Positions 1 through 5,341 of a stretch of DNA of 5,341 nt are shown here, one piece after another; positions within the stretch are counted from its first letter, which is position 1, and every line of letters begins with the position of its first letter. The notes beneath the pieces were generated by a model. It was not told the origin of the DNA and did no database searches. It saw only the letters and a program-made list of their open reading frames with translations. The position numbers and the translations under genes are program-made. The stretch is from Bacillota bacterium. Lineage in GTDB: Bacteria; Bacillota; Clostridia; Christensenellales; CAG-138. The stretch spans positions 1 to 5,341 of the forward strand of contig JAEWYV010000048.1 of the NCBI GenBank assembly GCA_023458615.1. The letters are read 5' to 3'.

Positions 1-74
1 CTCTGGTAGGCAAGGCGCTGCAAATTCAATATTTCGCTCAGGTCGGTTTTGCTTGCTTGTTCAATCTGTAGCAT
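1..74 (-). CDS. N-terminal fragment of a probable GNAT-family N-acetyltransferase (runs off left edge)
   Basis: Only the first 24 codons are inside the window. The minus-strand start at 74 gives MLQIEQASKTDLSEILNLQR followed by LAYQ. This fits the beginning of GNAT acetyltransferases: a short beta strand, a polar 'ASKTDL' turn, then an amphipathic helix ending in 'LQRLAYQS'. A GGAG ribosome binding site lies 8 bases before the ATG on the minus strand (83-86), which supports the start. The gene begins 22 bases after the stop of the lipoprotein gene, so the two are probably cotranscribed. GNAT enzymes move an acyl group from acyl-CoA to an amine. The acetyl-CoA-binding motif would lie outside the window, so neither family nor substrate can be confirmed here. 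The call rests on N-terminal resemblance only. Confidence 0.6.
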   Translation of the reverse strand, partial: MLQIEQASKTDLSEILNLQRLAYQ

Positions 75-96
75 AGAGATTACTCCGCCTCAATCG

Positions 97-504
97 TCAA
101 TAGCTATCCGGCAATTCAATTTCGGAATACAGCAGGCGAATCGTTAAGTCATCATACACCTGAAATTCGTAATATGCCGTACCAAGCGCACCACTGTTGA
201 TGCCGTCCCAATCGGACTCATGTACATAATAGAGACGTACGGTTGCGATTCCGGGAACAACACCCGCAAACTGGTTCTCCATGACCCCGCTTGCGCCCAT
301 CATCTGATAGGTTTCATCATCGCGATAGGTTTGCTCCAAGTAGACCTGTCCGGTGTCTCCGGCGCCCGCACGCGCAATCCAGGTATATCCGGCAGCCTGA
401 TCGCAAGGAAGTGTATCGACAAAAACGCCTTCCGGATTTTTCTTGCAACCGAACAGTAAAACGCTCATGGCGATCAGAAGACCAATCAAAAGCGTTTTTT
501 TCAT
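97..504 (-). CDS. Small lipoprotein resembling chagasin-type (MEROPS I42) cysteine-protease inhibitors
   Basis: The 135-residue protein starts MKKTLLIGLL, followed by a hydrophobic stretch and a lipobox LFGC. Cys20 is the predicted lipidated residue, so the mature protein should be anchored on the outer face of the membrane. The mature part carries counterparts of the three inhibitory loops of chagasin: DQAAGYTW (35-42, family form NPTTGYxW), GASG (70-73, family form GxGG) and HESDW (95-99, family form RPW). Just before the last is VPGIATVRLYYV, like the family's 'APGxAxLxLxY' strand. The known family has an Ig-like beta fold and blocks papain-type proteases by inserting these loops in the active-site cleft. 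The Asn-Pro and Arg-Pro residues are replaced here, so inhibition is inferred. About 30 residues follow the last loop (GALGTAYYEF...). The frame stays open upstream to 714, but 504 is chosen because it gives the signal peptide and has GGAAAGG 8 bases upstream. Confidence 0.72.
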   Translation of the reverse strand: MKKTLLIGLLIAMSVLLFGCKKNPEGVFVDTLPCDQAAGYTWIARAGAGDTGQVYLEQTYRDDETYQMMGASGVMENQFAGVVPGIATVRLYYVHESDWDGINSGALGTAYYEFQVYDDLTIRLLYSEIELPDSY

Positions 505-519
505 GTGATTAACCTTTCC

Positions 520-560
520 GTGTGGGCTTTTCCCCGATTGATTAAGCGATTGAGCCACAC
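520..560 (-). other. Hairpin in the 5' leader of the lipoprotein mRNA
   Basis: On the minus strand, GTGTGGCT (560-553) pairs with AGCCCACAC (528-520), leaving one bulged C and a loop of about 24 bases. The arm nearest the gene ends directly beside the GGAAAGG ribosome binding site, which is left free. It could protect or modulate the message. No U-tail follows, so it is not a terminator. Confidence 0.35.
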
Positions 561-591
561 TAGAAATCGAAATCGCCTGTAACATGAGTGT

Positions 592-620
592 ATTATCGCA
601 CATAACACACCTAAGTTCAA
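592..620 (-). promoter_or_regulatory. Sigma-A promoter for the lipoprotein/acetyltransferase pair
   Basis: On the minus strand the -35 box is TTGAAC (620-615) and the -10 box is GATAAT (597-592), separated by exactly 17 bases. A TG dinucleotide one base before the -10 makes it an extended -10 promoter. Transcription should begin near 585, giving a leader of about 80 bases before the ATG at 504. Confidence 0.72.
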
Positions 621-633
621 CTAAAGTGAAACA

Positions 634-654
634 TTTTCTATCTCGGAGAAAAAA
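634..654. repeat. Imperfect inverted repeat between the two divergent promoters
   Basis: TCTC-G-GAGA (641-649) is a perfect dyad centred on 645, flanked by T-rich sequence on the left and A-rich on the right that extend it imperfectly. It lies upstream of both divergent -35 boxes, where an operator could sit. The A/T-rich flank (648-676) could alternatively act as an UP element for the plus-strand promoter. The repeat is short and may be chance. Confidence 0.25.
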
Positions 655-677
655 GTTTAAAAATTCAAAAATCATGC

Positions 678-706
678 TTGACGCATGTGCGGCACTTCGA
701 TATAAT
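678..706 (+). promoter_or_regulatory. Strong sigma-A promoter for the T-box leader and trpB
   Basis: TTGACG (678-683) and TATAAT (701-706) are separated by exactly 17 bases, close to the full sigma-A consensus. A/T-rich sequence directly upstream could serve as an UP element. Transcription should start around 712-714, a few bases before the first arm of the T-box leader. A promoter this strong fits a gene whose output is set by termination in the leader. Confidence 0.88.
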
Positions 707-712
707 CCGTTC

Positions 713-978
713 ATAAGCTGTGAAGCGGAGATAACGGGCGAATACGACCTCTTAGAGAGCCGGGGACTGGTGAAAGCCTGGCAGGAAACGATCGTTCAAA
801 TGGACCGCAGAGCGCGCAGGGGAAACAAAAGTATCTTGCGACGGGTCGTGACCGTTATATCGCGGGGAATGTGTTGGCATTTCCGTAAAGAGCCCGAATT
901 CCATTCGGGAAACAAGGTGGCACCGCGAGAGCATCGTCCTTGTTTCGGCGTAAGCGTCGAGACGAGGGCGTTTTTGTT
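713..978 (+). promoter_or_regulatory. Tryptophan-specific T-box riboswitch controlling trpB
   Basis: A complete T-box leader can be traced. In Stem I, GCGG (725-728) pairs with CCGC (805-808) and AACG (733-736) with CGTT (793-796). These enclose the specifier loop 797-804, which holds UGG (801-803), the Trp codon. The distal arm GCCGGG (759-764) pairs with CCTGGC (777-782) around a loop containing the typical GGTGAAAG. GGGAATG/CATTTCC (865-871/878-884) fits the Stem II region. Stem III is CCCGAAT/ATTCGGG (893-899/903-909). The T-box sequence AAGGTGGCACCGCG spans 914-927, and its bulge reads UGGC (918-921), complementary to a GCCA acceptor end, as expected for tRNA-Trp with discriminator G. 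The antiterminator pairs AAACAAGG (910-917) with CCTTGTTT (938-945). In the family, uncharged tRNA stabilises the antiterminator, so trpB should be expressed when charged tRNA-Trp is scarce. Confidence 0.95.
935..978 (+). terminator. T-box attenuator (intrinsic terminator)
   Basis: CGTCCTTGTTTCG (935-947) pairs along its whole length with CGAGACGAGGGCG (958-970), counting G-U pairs. The loop is 10 bases, and TTTTTGTTT follows directly. The left arm contains bases 938-945, which are also the right arm of the antiterminator, so the two structures exclude each other. This is the off-state of the Trp T-box. Confidence 0.92.
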
Positions 979-1059
979 TGCCACAAAACACGAATTCTAA
1001 AAATGAGAATAAAGAAAGGACAAAAGTCCGCGGCCAACGGCGGGCAAAGGAGAAACAGT

Positions 1060-2295
1060 ATGATGACCTACAAAGATTTTACGAACTATGTCAAGCTCTA
1101 TCCCGACGAAAACGGCCGCTTTGGCGAATATGGCGGAGCCTTCCTGCCGCCGCAGCTCGTTCCCGTGTTTAAGGAGATTGATGACGCCTACGAAACCATC
1201 TGCCACAGCGCGCAGTTCATCAGCGAGCTGCGCCGCATCCGCAAGGAGTTTCAGGGTCGTCCGACGCCCGTGTATCATGCGGAACGCCTGAGCAGAATGC
1301 TCGGCAAGTCGCAGATCTATCTCAAGCGCGAGGATTTAAACCATACCGGCGCGCATAAACTCAACCACTGTATGGGTGAGGGATTATTAGCCAAGTTCCT
1401 AGGCAAGAAAAAGCTCATCGCCGAAACCGGCGCAGGTCAGCATGGCGTAGCCCTCGCAACCGCAGCTGCGTACTTTGGTCTGGAGTGTGATATCTACATG
1501 GGCGAGGTGGACATTGCCAAGCAGGCACCCAACGTAACCCGCATGAAGATGCTCGGCGCGCGCGTCATCCCCGTTTCGCATGGTCTCAAGACGCTTAAAG
1601 AGGCGGTAGACGCGGCGTTCATGGCCTACCTTGGCGAATATGAGGATGCAATCTATTGCATCGGCTCCGTCGTTGGTCCGCACCCCTTCCCGAAGATGGT
1701 GCGTGACTTCCAGATGGTGGTCGGCATTGAAGCCAAGGAGCAGTTCCTTGAAATGACCGGGCTTCTGCCGGATGTCGTGACTGCCTGTGTCGGCGGCGGT
1801 TCCAATGCGGCGGGGTTGTTCACCACCTTCTACGAAGAGCCAGTGGAGATCGTCGGCGTAGAGCCGATGGGGCGCGGCACCAGCGTTGGGGACAACGCCG
1901 CATCCATCACATTTGGCAAAAAAGGCGTTCTACATGGCTTTGAGAGCCTGCTGTTGCAGGATGAGGCGGGCGAACCCCTGCCGGTCTACAGCATCGCCAG
2001 CGGATTGGACTATCCCTCCGTCGGGCCGGAGCACGCGTTTATGCATGACGTCGGCCGCGTGAAGTATACGAGCGTGACGGACGAGGAGGCAATGGAGGCG
2101 TTCTTCTTCCTAAGCCGTTATGAGGGCATAATTCCCGCCATCGAGAGCTCGCATGCGCTGGCCTATGCCATCCGCTATGCCAGAGAAAACAGCCGTGGAT
2201 CAATCCTCGTCAACCTCTCCGGCAGAGGCGACAAGGATATTGATTATGTCTTTGAACACTATGGTTATGGCGATCGCTTTTTTGAGAAGAAATAA
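1060..2295 (+). CDS. trpB: Tryptophan synthase beta chain
   Basis: The 411-residue protein is a PLP enzyme that joins L-serine and indole to make L-tryptophan in the cytoplasm. The length is near the family norm of about 400. The PLP lysine is Lys100 in [12 protein letters not shown] (89-100). The catalytic glutamate is Glu122 in AETGAGQHG. The cofactor phosphate loop is GGGSN (245-249). [10 protein letters not shown] (314-323) carries the conserved COMM-domain aspartate, Asp317. NLSGRGDKD (385-393) contains the serine that contacts the PLP ring nitrogen. These motifs place it with the TrpB1 type, not the longer TrpB2 type. The sequence after the lysine is LNH, not the common TNQ or INN. The start at 1060 is chosen because AAAGGAG lies 7 bases upstream; the frame is open further upstream but runs through the T-box terminator. 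A second ATG at 1063 is possible. No trpA follows: glmS is next. Confidence 0.97.
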   Translation: MMTYKDFTNYVKLYPDENGRFGEYGGAFLPPQLVPVFKEIDDAYETICHSAQFISELRRIRKEFQGRPTPVYHAERLSRMLGKSQIYLKREDLNHTGAHKLNHCMGEGLLAKFLGKKKLIAETGAGQHGVALATAAAYFGLECDIYMGEVDIAKQAPNVTRMKMLGARVIPVSHGLKTLKEAVDAAFMAYLGEYEDAIYCIGSVVGPHPFPKMVRDFQMVVGIEAKEQFLEMTGLLPDVVTACVGGGSNAAGLFTTFYEEPVEIVGVEPMGRGTSVGDNAASITFGKKGVLHGFESLLLQDEAGEPLPVYSIASGLDYPSVGPEHAFMHDVGRVKYTSVTDEEAMEAFFFLSRYEGIIPAIESSHALAYAIRYARENSRGSILVNLSGRGDKDIDYVFEHYGYGDRFFEKK

Positions 2296-2340
2296 GCAAA
2301 AAATTGTTGTTGATCTCGTTTCAACATTATGTATCTGACA

Positions 2341-2377
2341 ATACGGGGCGGCGCAAGAAGTTGTGTCCGTCCCGTAT
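2341..2377 (+). terminator. Hairpin after trpB, possible weak terminator
   Basis: ATACGGGGCGG (2341-2351) pairs with CCGTCCCGTAT (2367-2377) over 11 bases with one G-U pair and a 15-base loop. It begins about 45 bases after the trpB stop. The bases that follow are AAAATTT rather than a run of U, so termination may be inefficient. It may instead mark the 3' end of the trpB message or serve another purpose. Confidence 0.4.
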
Positions 2378-2386
2378 AAAATTTGC

Positions 2387-2416
2387 TTGACGGCGGCCAA
2401 TCGGGTTTTGTATAAT
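2387..2416 (+). promoter_or_regulatory. Sigma-A promoter for glmS
   Basis: TTGACG (2387-2392) and TATAAT (2411-2416) are separated by 18 bases. Both hexamers equal those of the trpB promoter, and both promoters share the octamer GCTTGACG at the -35. The start of transcription is expected near 2422-2424, leaving a leader of about 85 bases before the glmS ATG. It indicates that glmS is transcribed independently of trpB. Confidence 0.85.
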
Positions 2417-2430
2417 AGCCAAAGGATTTT

Positions 2431-2483
2431 GCGTCCGATAATGGGTGGGCGGTTGGCGGCTTATTATCGGACGCTTCATTTTT
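2431..2483 (+). terminator. Terminator-like hairpin in the glmS leader
   Basis: GCGTCCGATAAT (2431-2442) is a perfect inverted repeat of ATTATCGGACGC (2463-2474). The stem can be extended inward by four pairs, three of them G-U, leaving a G-rich 12-base loop. The tail TTCATTTTT (2475-2483) follows, as in an intrinsic terminator. It lies downstream of the glmS promoter and upstream of its ribosome binding site, so transcripts from that promoter must pass it. It could be an attenuator, a trap for readthrough from trpB, or a stabilising or operator-like element. I found no convincing competing antiterminator in the roughly 10 bases of leader before it. Confidence 0.6.
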
Positions 2484-2506
2484 GGCAAAGGGGGAATTCC
2501 TGTCAC

Positions 2507-4333
2507 ATGTGTGGTATTGTTGGATACACCGGCAACAAGAATTGCGTACCCGTACTCATGAATGGCTTGACAGCGCTTGCCTATCGCGGCTACGACTCCG
2601 CGGGCTTAGCGGTTTGGTCGGGGAGTGACCTCACCCTCCGCAAGGCAAAGGGCAAGATTGAGAACCTGAAAAATCTATTGGAGGAGTCTCCAATCAGCGG
2701 TAAAACCGGCATTGGACACACCCGCTGGGCAACCCACGGCGAACCTTCGGATGTAAACGCGCATCCCCACACGGACACTCGTAAATCCATTGCGATAGTT
2801 CACAACGGCATCATTGAAAATTATCAACAAATCAAAGCCATGCTTGAGAAGAATGGCTGCGTGTTTGTCTCCCAGACCGATACGGAAGTCGTCGCCCAGC
2901 TGCTGGGCTATCTCTACCGCGGCAATCCGCTCTCGTCGCTGACGCAGGCGGTTGCCATGCTGGAAGGTTCGTTTGCGCTTGCCATCATTTTTGCGGATGA
3001 TCCTTCAACCATTTATTGCACCTGCAAAGACAGCCCGATGGTCGTAGGCCACGGCAAGGAAGAGAGCATTGTTGCGTCCGATATACCGGCGCTTTTGGAA
3101 TACACCCGTGATGTTTGCTTTGTTCAGGATCGCCAGATTGCGGTATTGCGCAAGGAAGGCATCCAGTTTTACGATGAGTTCGGTGTTTCCATTGAAAAGA
3201 CGCCGATGCACATCGATTGGGATGTGGAATCCGCAAAAAAGGGCAACTACGAGCACTTCATGATGAAGGAGATCTGCGAGGAGCCGGACGCGTTTAAAAA
3301 GACATTTGATCAATATGTCAATAAGGACTTCACGCTCAAGTCCGATCTCTTCCCCTGGGATGCGGCGCGGGCAAAGAGCCTGGCGCGGCTCACCATCGTC
3401 AGCTGCGGCACGGCTTATCATGCTGCGATGTTGGGCAAAAAATTCACCGAGCACATGGCAAAACTCCGCGTGGATGTGGATATCGCAAGCGAATATCGTT
3501 ATGGCGATCATTTGATTGATCCCGGTGAGGCGTTCATGGTCATCAGCCAGTCTGGCGAAACCGCGGATACCATCGCCGCTCTGCGCCGCGCCAAAGAGCT
3601 TGGTTGCGACACCATGGCGGTTTGCAACGTGACGGGCAGCACCATTTCGCGTGAGGCGAATCATGTGCTGTATACCTATGCGGGGCCGGAAATCGCCGTT
3701 GCCGCAACAAAATCCTACCTCACGCAGATGATCGTCATGTATCTGTGTGCCCTAGATCTTGCGGAAAAGCGCGGGCAAATGACACATGAGCAGGTGAAGC
3801 AGCGGCTCGAAGAGATGAGCCGGATTCCTGCTTCCATGCAGAAGATTCTCGACAATAAAGAACAGATTCAGTTTTTTGCGAGCCGCTCGTTTGCGGTCAA
3901 GCATGTGTTTTTCATCGGCCGCGGGCTCGACTATGCGCTTGCGATGGAAGCGGCGCTCAAACTCAAGGAGATCTCCTATATCCACTCGGAGGCGTATGCC
4001 GCTGGTGAACTCAAGCATGGAACCATCGCCCTGATTGAAGAAGGCTCACTGGTCGTTGCGCTGGCAACGCAGCCGGATCTGCAGGCAAAGGTCGCAAGCA
4101 ATATGGAAGAGGTTCGCGTGCGCGGCGCGCATGTGCTCGCCGTTACCAACGGCCCGTGGGAAGGGGCAAAGGGACACTCACATGAGCAATGGCAGATTGA
4201 CGCGATGGAGGATACATTAGCTCCGCTCTGCGCCATTGTTCCCATGCAACTGCTGGCCTACTATTTAGCGGTACAGAAAGGCTGTCCGGTGGATCAGCCG
4301 CGCAATCTGGCAAAAAGCGTAACGGTGGAATAG
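2507..4333 (+). CDS. glmS: Glutamine--fructose-6-phosphate aminotransferase (isomerizing), glucosamine-6-phosphate synthase
   Basis: The 608-residue protein makes glucosamine-6-phosphate from fructose-6-phosphate and glutamine, the first step toward UDP-GlcNAc and peptidoglycan. The N-terminal Ntn glutaminase starts MCGIVGY, so Cys2 becomes the nucleophile after Met removal. It contains YRGYDSAG (26-33), HTRWATHG (71-78) and HNG (99-101). A linker with GNYEHFMMKEI leads to two SIS sugar-isomerase domains. The first has SCGTAYHA (299-306) and SQSGETADT (347-355). The second has GRGLDY (471-476) and the catalytic KLKE and ELKHG motifs, with Glu488 and His504. The C-terminal tail DQPRNLAKSVTVE includes Lys603. 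Length and residue numbers closely match the 609-residue E. coli enzyme, so the gene looks intact. ATG 2507 is chosen because the family requires Met-Cys; AAAGGGGG lies 12 bases upstream, a rather long spacing. The gene has its own promoter and terminator. No glmS ribozyme is present. Confidence 0.98.
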   Translation: MCGIVGYTGNKNCVPVLMNGLTALAYRGYDSAGLAVWSGSDLTLRKAKGKIENLKNLLEESPISGKTGIGHTRWATHGEPSDVNAHPHTDTRKSIAIVHNGIIENYQQIKAMLEKNGCVFVSQTDTEVVAQLLGYLYRGNPLSSLTQAVAMLEGSFALAIIFADDPSTIYCTCKDSPMVVGHGKEESIVASDIPALLEYTRDVCFVQDRQIAVLRKEGIQFYDEFGVSIEKTPMHIDWDVESAKKGNYEHFMMKEICEEPDAFKKTFDQYVNKDFTLKSDLFPWDAARAKSLARLTIVSCGTAYHAAMLGKKFTEHMAKLRVDVDIASEYRYGDHLIDPGEAFMVISQSGETADTIAALRRAKELGCDTMAVCNVTGSTISREANHVLYTYAGPEIAVAATKSYLTQMIVMYLCALDLAEKRGQMTHEQVKQRLEEMSRIPASMQKILDNKEQIQFFASRSFAVKHVFFIGRGLDYALAMEAALKLKEISYIHSEAYAAGELKHGTIALIEEGSLVVALATQPDLQAKVASNMEEVRVRGAHVLAVTNGPWEGAKGHSHEQWQIDAMEDTLAPLCAIVPMQLLAYYLAVQKGCPVDQPRNLAKSVTVE

Positions 4334-4343
4334 CCACCCTTCT

Positions 4344-4376
4344 TAACGCCCCTTCGACGGGGCGTTACTTTTGTGT
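4344..4376 (+). terminator. Intrinsic terminator of glmS
   Basis: TAACGCCCC (4344-4352) pairs perfectly with GGGGCGTTA (4359-4367) around the loop TTCGAC, and CTTTTGTGTTT follows. It begins 10 bases after the glmS stop. The GC-rich stem and the T-rich tail mark it as the end of the glmS message. Confidence 0.88.
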
Positions 4377-4393
4377 TTGGCGAATTGCTTTTC

Positions 4394-4422
4394 TAGATGC
4401 TTTTCAATTGTATTTTTAAAAT
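4394..4422 (+). promoter_or_regulatory. Weak candidate promoter for pyrG
   Basis: The only reasonable -10 box I find upstream of pyrG is TAAAAT (4417-4422), with a poor -35 TAGATG (4394-4399) at 17 bases. Transcription would then start inside the 4418-4446 hairpin, so pyrG transcripts would lose its left arm and escape termination. TTGCTT (4385-4390) is a better -35-like hexamer but has no good -10 at normal spacing. This is a tentative call. Confidence 0.22.
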
Positions 4423-4452
4423 CAGCCCGACTTCGGGCTAGATTTTGTTTTT
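4418..4452 (+). terminator. Second terminator-like hairpin, just upstream of pyrG
   Basis: AGCCCG (4424-4429) and CGGGCT (4434-4439) form a stem with the tetraloop ACTT. It is extended by AAAATC (4418-4423) pairing with GATTTT (4441-4446), with A4440 bulged. GTTTTT follows. It can be a back-up terminator for glmS or an attenuator in the pyrG leader; which one depends on where the pyrG promoter lies. On the minus strand the A-rich left arm would also supply a U-tail, so it may work in both directions. Confidence 0.65.
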
Positions 4453-4496
4453 GAAAAAACAATCAACAGAAATGGAAGAGACACGGAGGAGATTGT

Positions 4497-5341
4497 ATGG
4501 CGAAGTATATTTTTGTGACGGGCGGTGTTGTTTCGGGTCTGGGCAAGGGCATTACGGCGGCATCGCTTGGTCGCCTGCTCAAAGCACGCGGCCTGAAGGT
4601 TGCCGCGCAGAAGCTGGACCCGTATATCAACGTTGATCCGGGTACGATGAGCCCGTTTCAGCACGGTGAGGTGTTCGTAACCGAAGACGGCGCCGAGACC
4701 GACCTGGACTTGGGTCACTATGAACGCTTTATCGACGAGGATCTGAATCGATTCTCCAACCTCACCACGGGAAAGGTCTACTGGAATATTTTGACCAACG
4801 AGCGCGCGGGTGCCTACCTTGGCGAAACGGTGCAGGTCATTCCGCATGTAACCAACGAGATCAAACGGTTTATCTACAGCGTTGCCGATACAACGCACGC
4901 GGATGTGGTGATCACCGAGATCGGCGGTACGATTGGCGACATTGAGAGCCAGCCGTTTTTGGAGGCGATCCGTCAGGTGGGTCACGAAGTTGGCCCAAGC
5001 AACTGCCTTTACATCCATGTGACGCTTGTGCCATATCTCTCCGGTTCGGATGAGCATAAATCCAAGCCCACCCAGCACTCCGTCAAAGAACTCCAATCCT
5101 CCGGTATTACACCAAACGTCATCGTCATGCGCGTGGATCGCCCGGTAGACGATAATCTCAAACGTAAGATTGCTTTGTTTTGCAATGTCAAGCCAGACTG
5201 TGTCATTGAAAATCTCACGGTGGAGACGCTCTATGAAGCGCCGATTATGCTGGAGAAGAGCAATTTCTCCGAGGTGGTCTGCCGCGAGCTGCAGCTGGAT
5301 CTGCCGCAGCCGAATCTGACCGAATGGAACCAGATGCTCGA
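4497..5341 (+). CDS. pyrG: CTP synthase (glutamine-hydrolysing), N-terminal half; open at right edge
   Basis: The 281 visible residues cover the synthetase (amidoligase) domain, which phosphorylates UTP with ATP and aminates it to CTP. Visible motifs are [20 protein letters not shown] (7-26), with P-loop lysine Lys17; [20 protein letters not shown] (41-60); [15 protein letters not shown] (64-78) and [12 protein letters not shown] (140-151), with the metal-binding acidic residues; and [10 protein letters not shown] (190-199), part of the nucleotide-binding site. Family members run to about 540 residues, so the C-terminal glutaminase domain with its Cys-His-Glu triad lies beyond 5341. No frameshift or stop is seen. 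The start at 4497 is supported by GGAGGAG 5 bases upstream and by [10 protein letters not shown] matching the family N-terminus. SGLGKG replaces the more familiar SSLGKG, which I believe is a common variant in Bacillota. Position 163 bases after glmS, past two terminators, suggests a separate transcription unit. Confidence 0.97.
   Translation, partial: MAKYIFVTGGVVSGLGKGITAASLGRLLKARGLKVAAQKLDPYINVDPGTMSPFQHGEVFVTEDGAETDLDLGHYERFIDEDLNRFSNLTTGKVYWNILTNERAGAYLGETVQVIPHVTNEIKRFIYSVADTTHADVVITEIGGTIGDIESQPFLEAIRQVGHEVGPSNCLYIHVTLVPYLSGSDEHKSKPTQHSVKELQSSGITPNVIVMRVDRPVDDNLKRKIALFCNVKPDCVIENLTVETLYEAPIMLEKSNFSEVVCRELQLDLPQPNLTEWNQML

Noticed and set aside
505..714. In-frame extension of the lipoprotein to 714, or a leaderless start at 585 near the predicted transcription start
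   Set aside because: Either would bury the MKKTLLIG...LFGC signal peptide 27 to 70 residues inside the protein. The start at 504 has a ribosome binding site and gives a normal lipoprotein signal.
584..1000. Plus-strand open frame of 138 codons over the T-box region
   Set aside because: It overlaps the promoter, the whole structured leader and the terminator, and its protein has no recognisable features. The RNA structure explains the sequence.
940..1059. In-frame upstream extension of trpB starting at 940
   Set aside because: It runs through the T-box antiterminator and terminator, has no ribosome binding site, and adds 40 residues unlike any TrpB. ATG 1060 with AAAGGAG upstream is far better.
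2308..2326. Small hairpin TGTTGA/TCAACA after trpB as a terminator
   Set aside because: The six-pair A/T-rich stem has no U-tail and is probably chance.
2351..2361. GCGCAAGAAGT upstream of glmS, resembling the start of the glmS ribozyme core (GCGCCAGAACU)
   Set aside because: It lies upstream of the glmS promoter and inside a simpler 11-bp hairpin. The rest of the roughly 150-base ribozyme core cannot be found after it, and the similarity is only about nine of eleven bases.
3005..3664. Long minus-strand open frame (219 codons) inside glmS
   Set aside because: It lies antisense to highly conserved GlmS coding sequence and resembles no known protein. It is a shadow of codon bias.
4435..4438. 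GGGC before pyrG as a B. subtilis-type start for CTP-sensitive reiterative transcription
   Set aside because: It lies within a hairpin arm and 12 bases past the only candidate -10 box, which is too far. No later strong terminator with a C/U-rich left arm follows it.
4422..5096. Long minus-strand open frame (224 codons) opposite pyrG
   Set aside because: pyrG on the plus strand is unmistakable over this span. The antisense frame is a by-product of its codon use.

Overview
The window is an ordinary-looking stretch of a bacterial chromosome, most likely from a low- to mid-GC Gram-positive (Bacillota, probably class Clostridia). This rests on a canonical T-box leader, near-consensus sigma-A promoters, purine-rich AGGAGG-type ribosome binding sites, U-tailed terminators and a lipoprotein signal of the Bacillota type. 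The genus cannot be named from this sequence.

Layout: positions 1-504 hold two genes on the minus strand. One is a small lipoprotein with the three signature loops of chagasin-type (MEROPS I42) cysteine-protease inhibitors. Downstream of it, by 22 bases, is the start of a GNAT-like acetyltransferase that runs off the left edge. A good minus-strand promoter (592-620) drives this pair. It is divergent from a near-perfect plus-strand promoter (678-706) that feeds a tryptophan T-box leader (about 713-978). The leader has a UGG specifier codon, a UGGC acceptor-pairing bulge, and mutually exclusive antiterminator and terminator hairpins. It controls a complete tryptophan synthase beta gene, trpB (1060-2295). 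No trpA or other trp gene is visible in the window.

Next come two essential biosynthetic genes, also on the plus strand. glmS (2507-4333) is complete and makes glucosamine-6-phosphate for peptidoglycan and other amino-sugar polymers. It has its own promoter. Its short leader lacks a glmS ribozyme but carries a long perfect hairpin followed by a T-rich tail. pyrG (from 4497, open at the right edge) encodes CTP synthase; about half is present, covering the synthetase domain. Two hairpin/U-tail structures sit between glmS and pyrG.

The three plus-strand genes look like separate transcription units rather than an operon, each preceded by a hairpin with terminator features. GlmS and PyrG are both glutamine amidotransferases, but nothing else visible ties them together. 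I see no mobile element, CRISPR array, tRNA or rRNA, and no convincing novel multi-gene system. The points that merit a second look are the solitary T-box-controlled trpB, the hairpin in the glmS leader, the pyrG upstream region and the I42-like lipoprotein.
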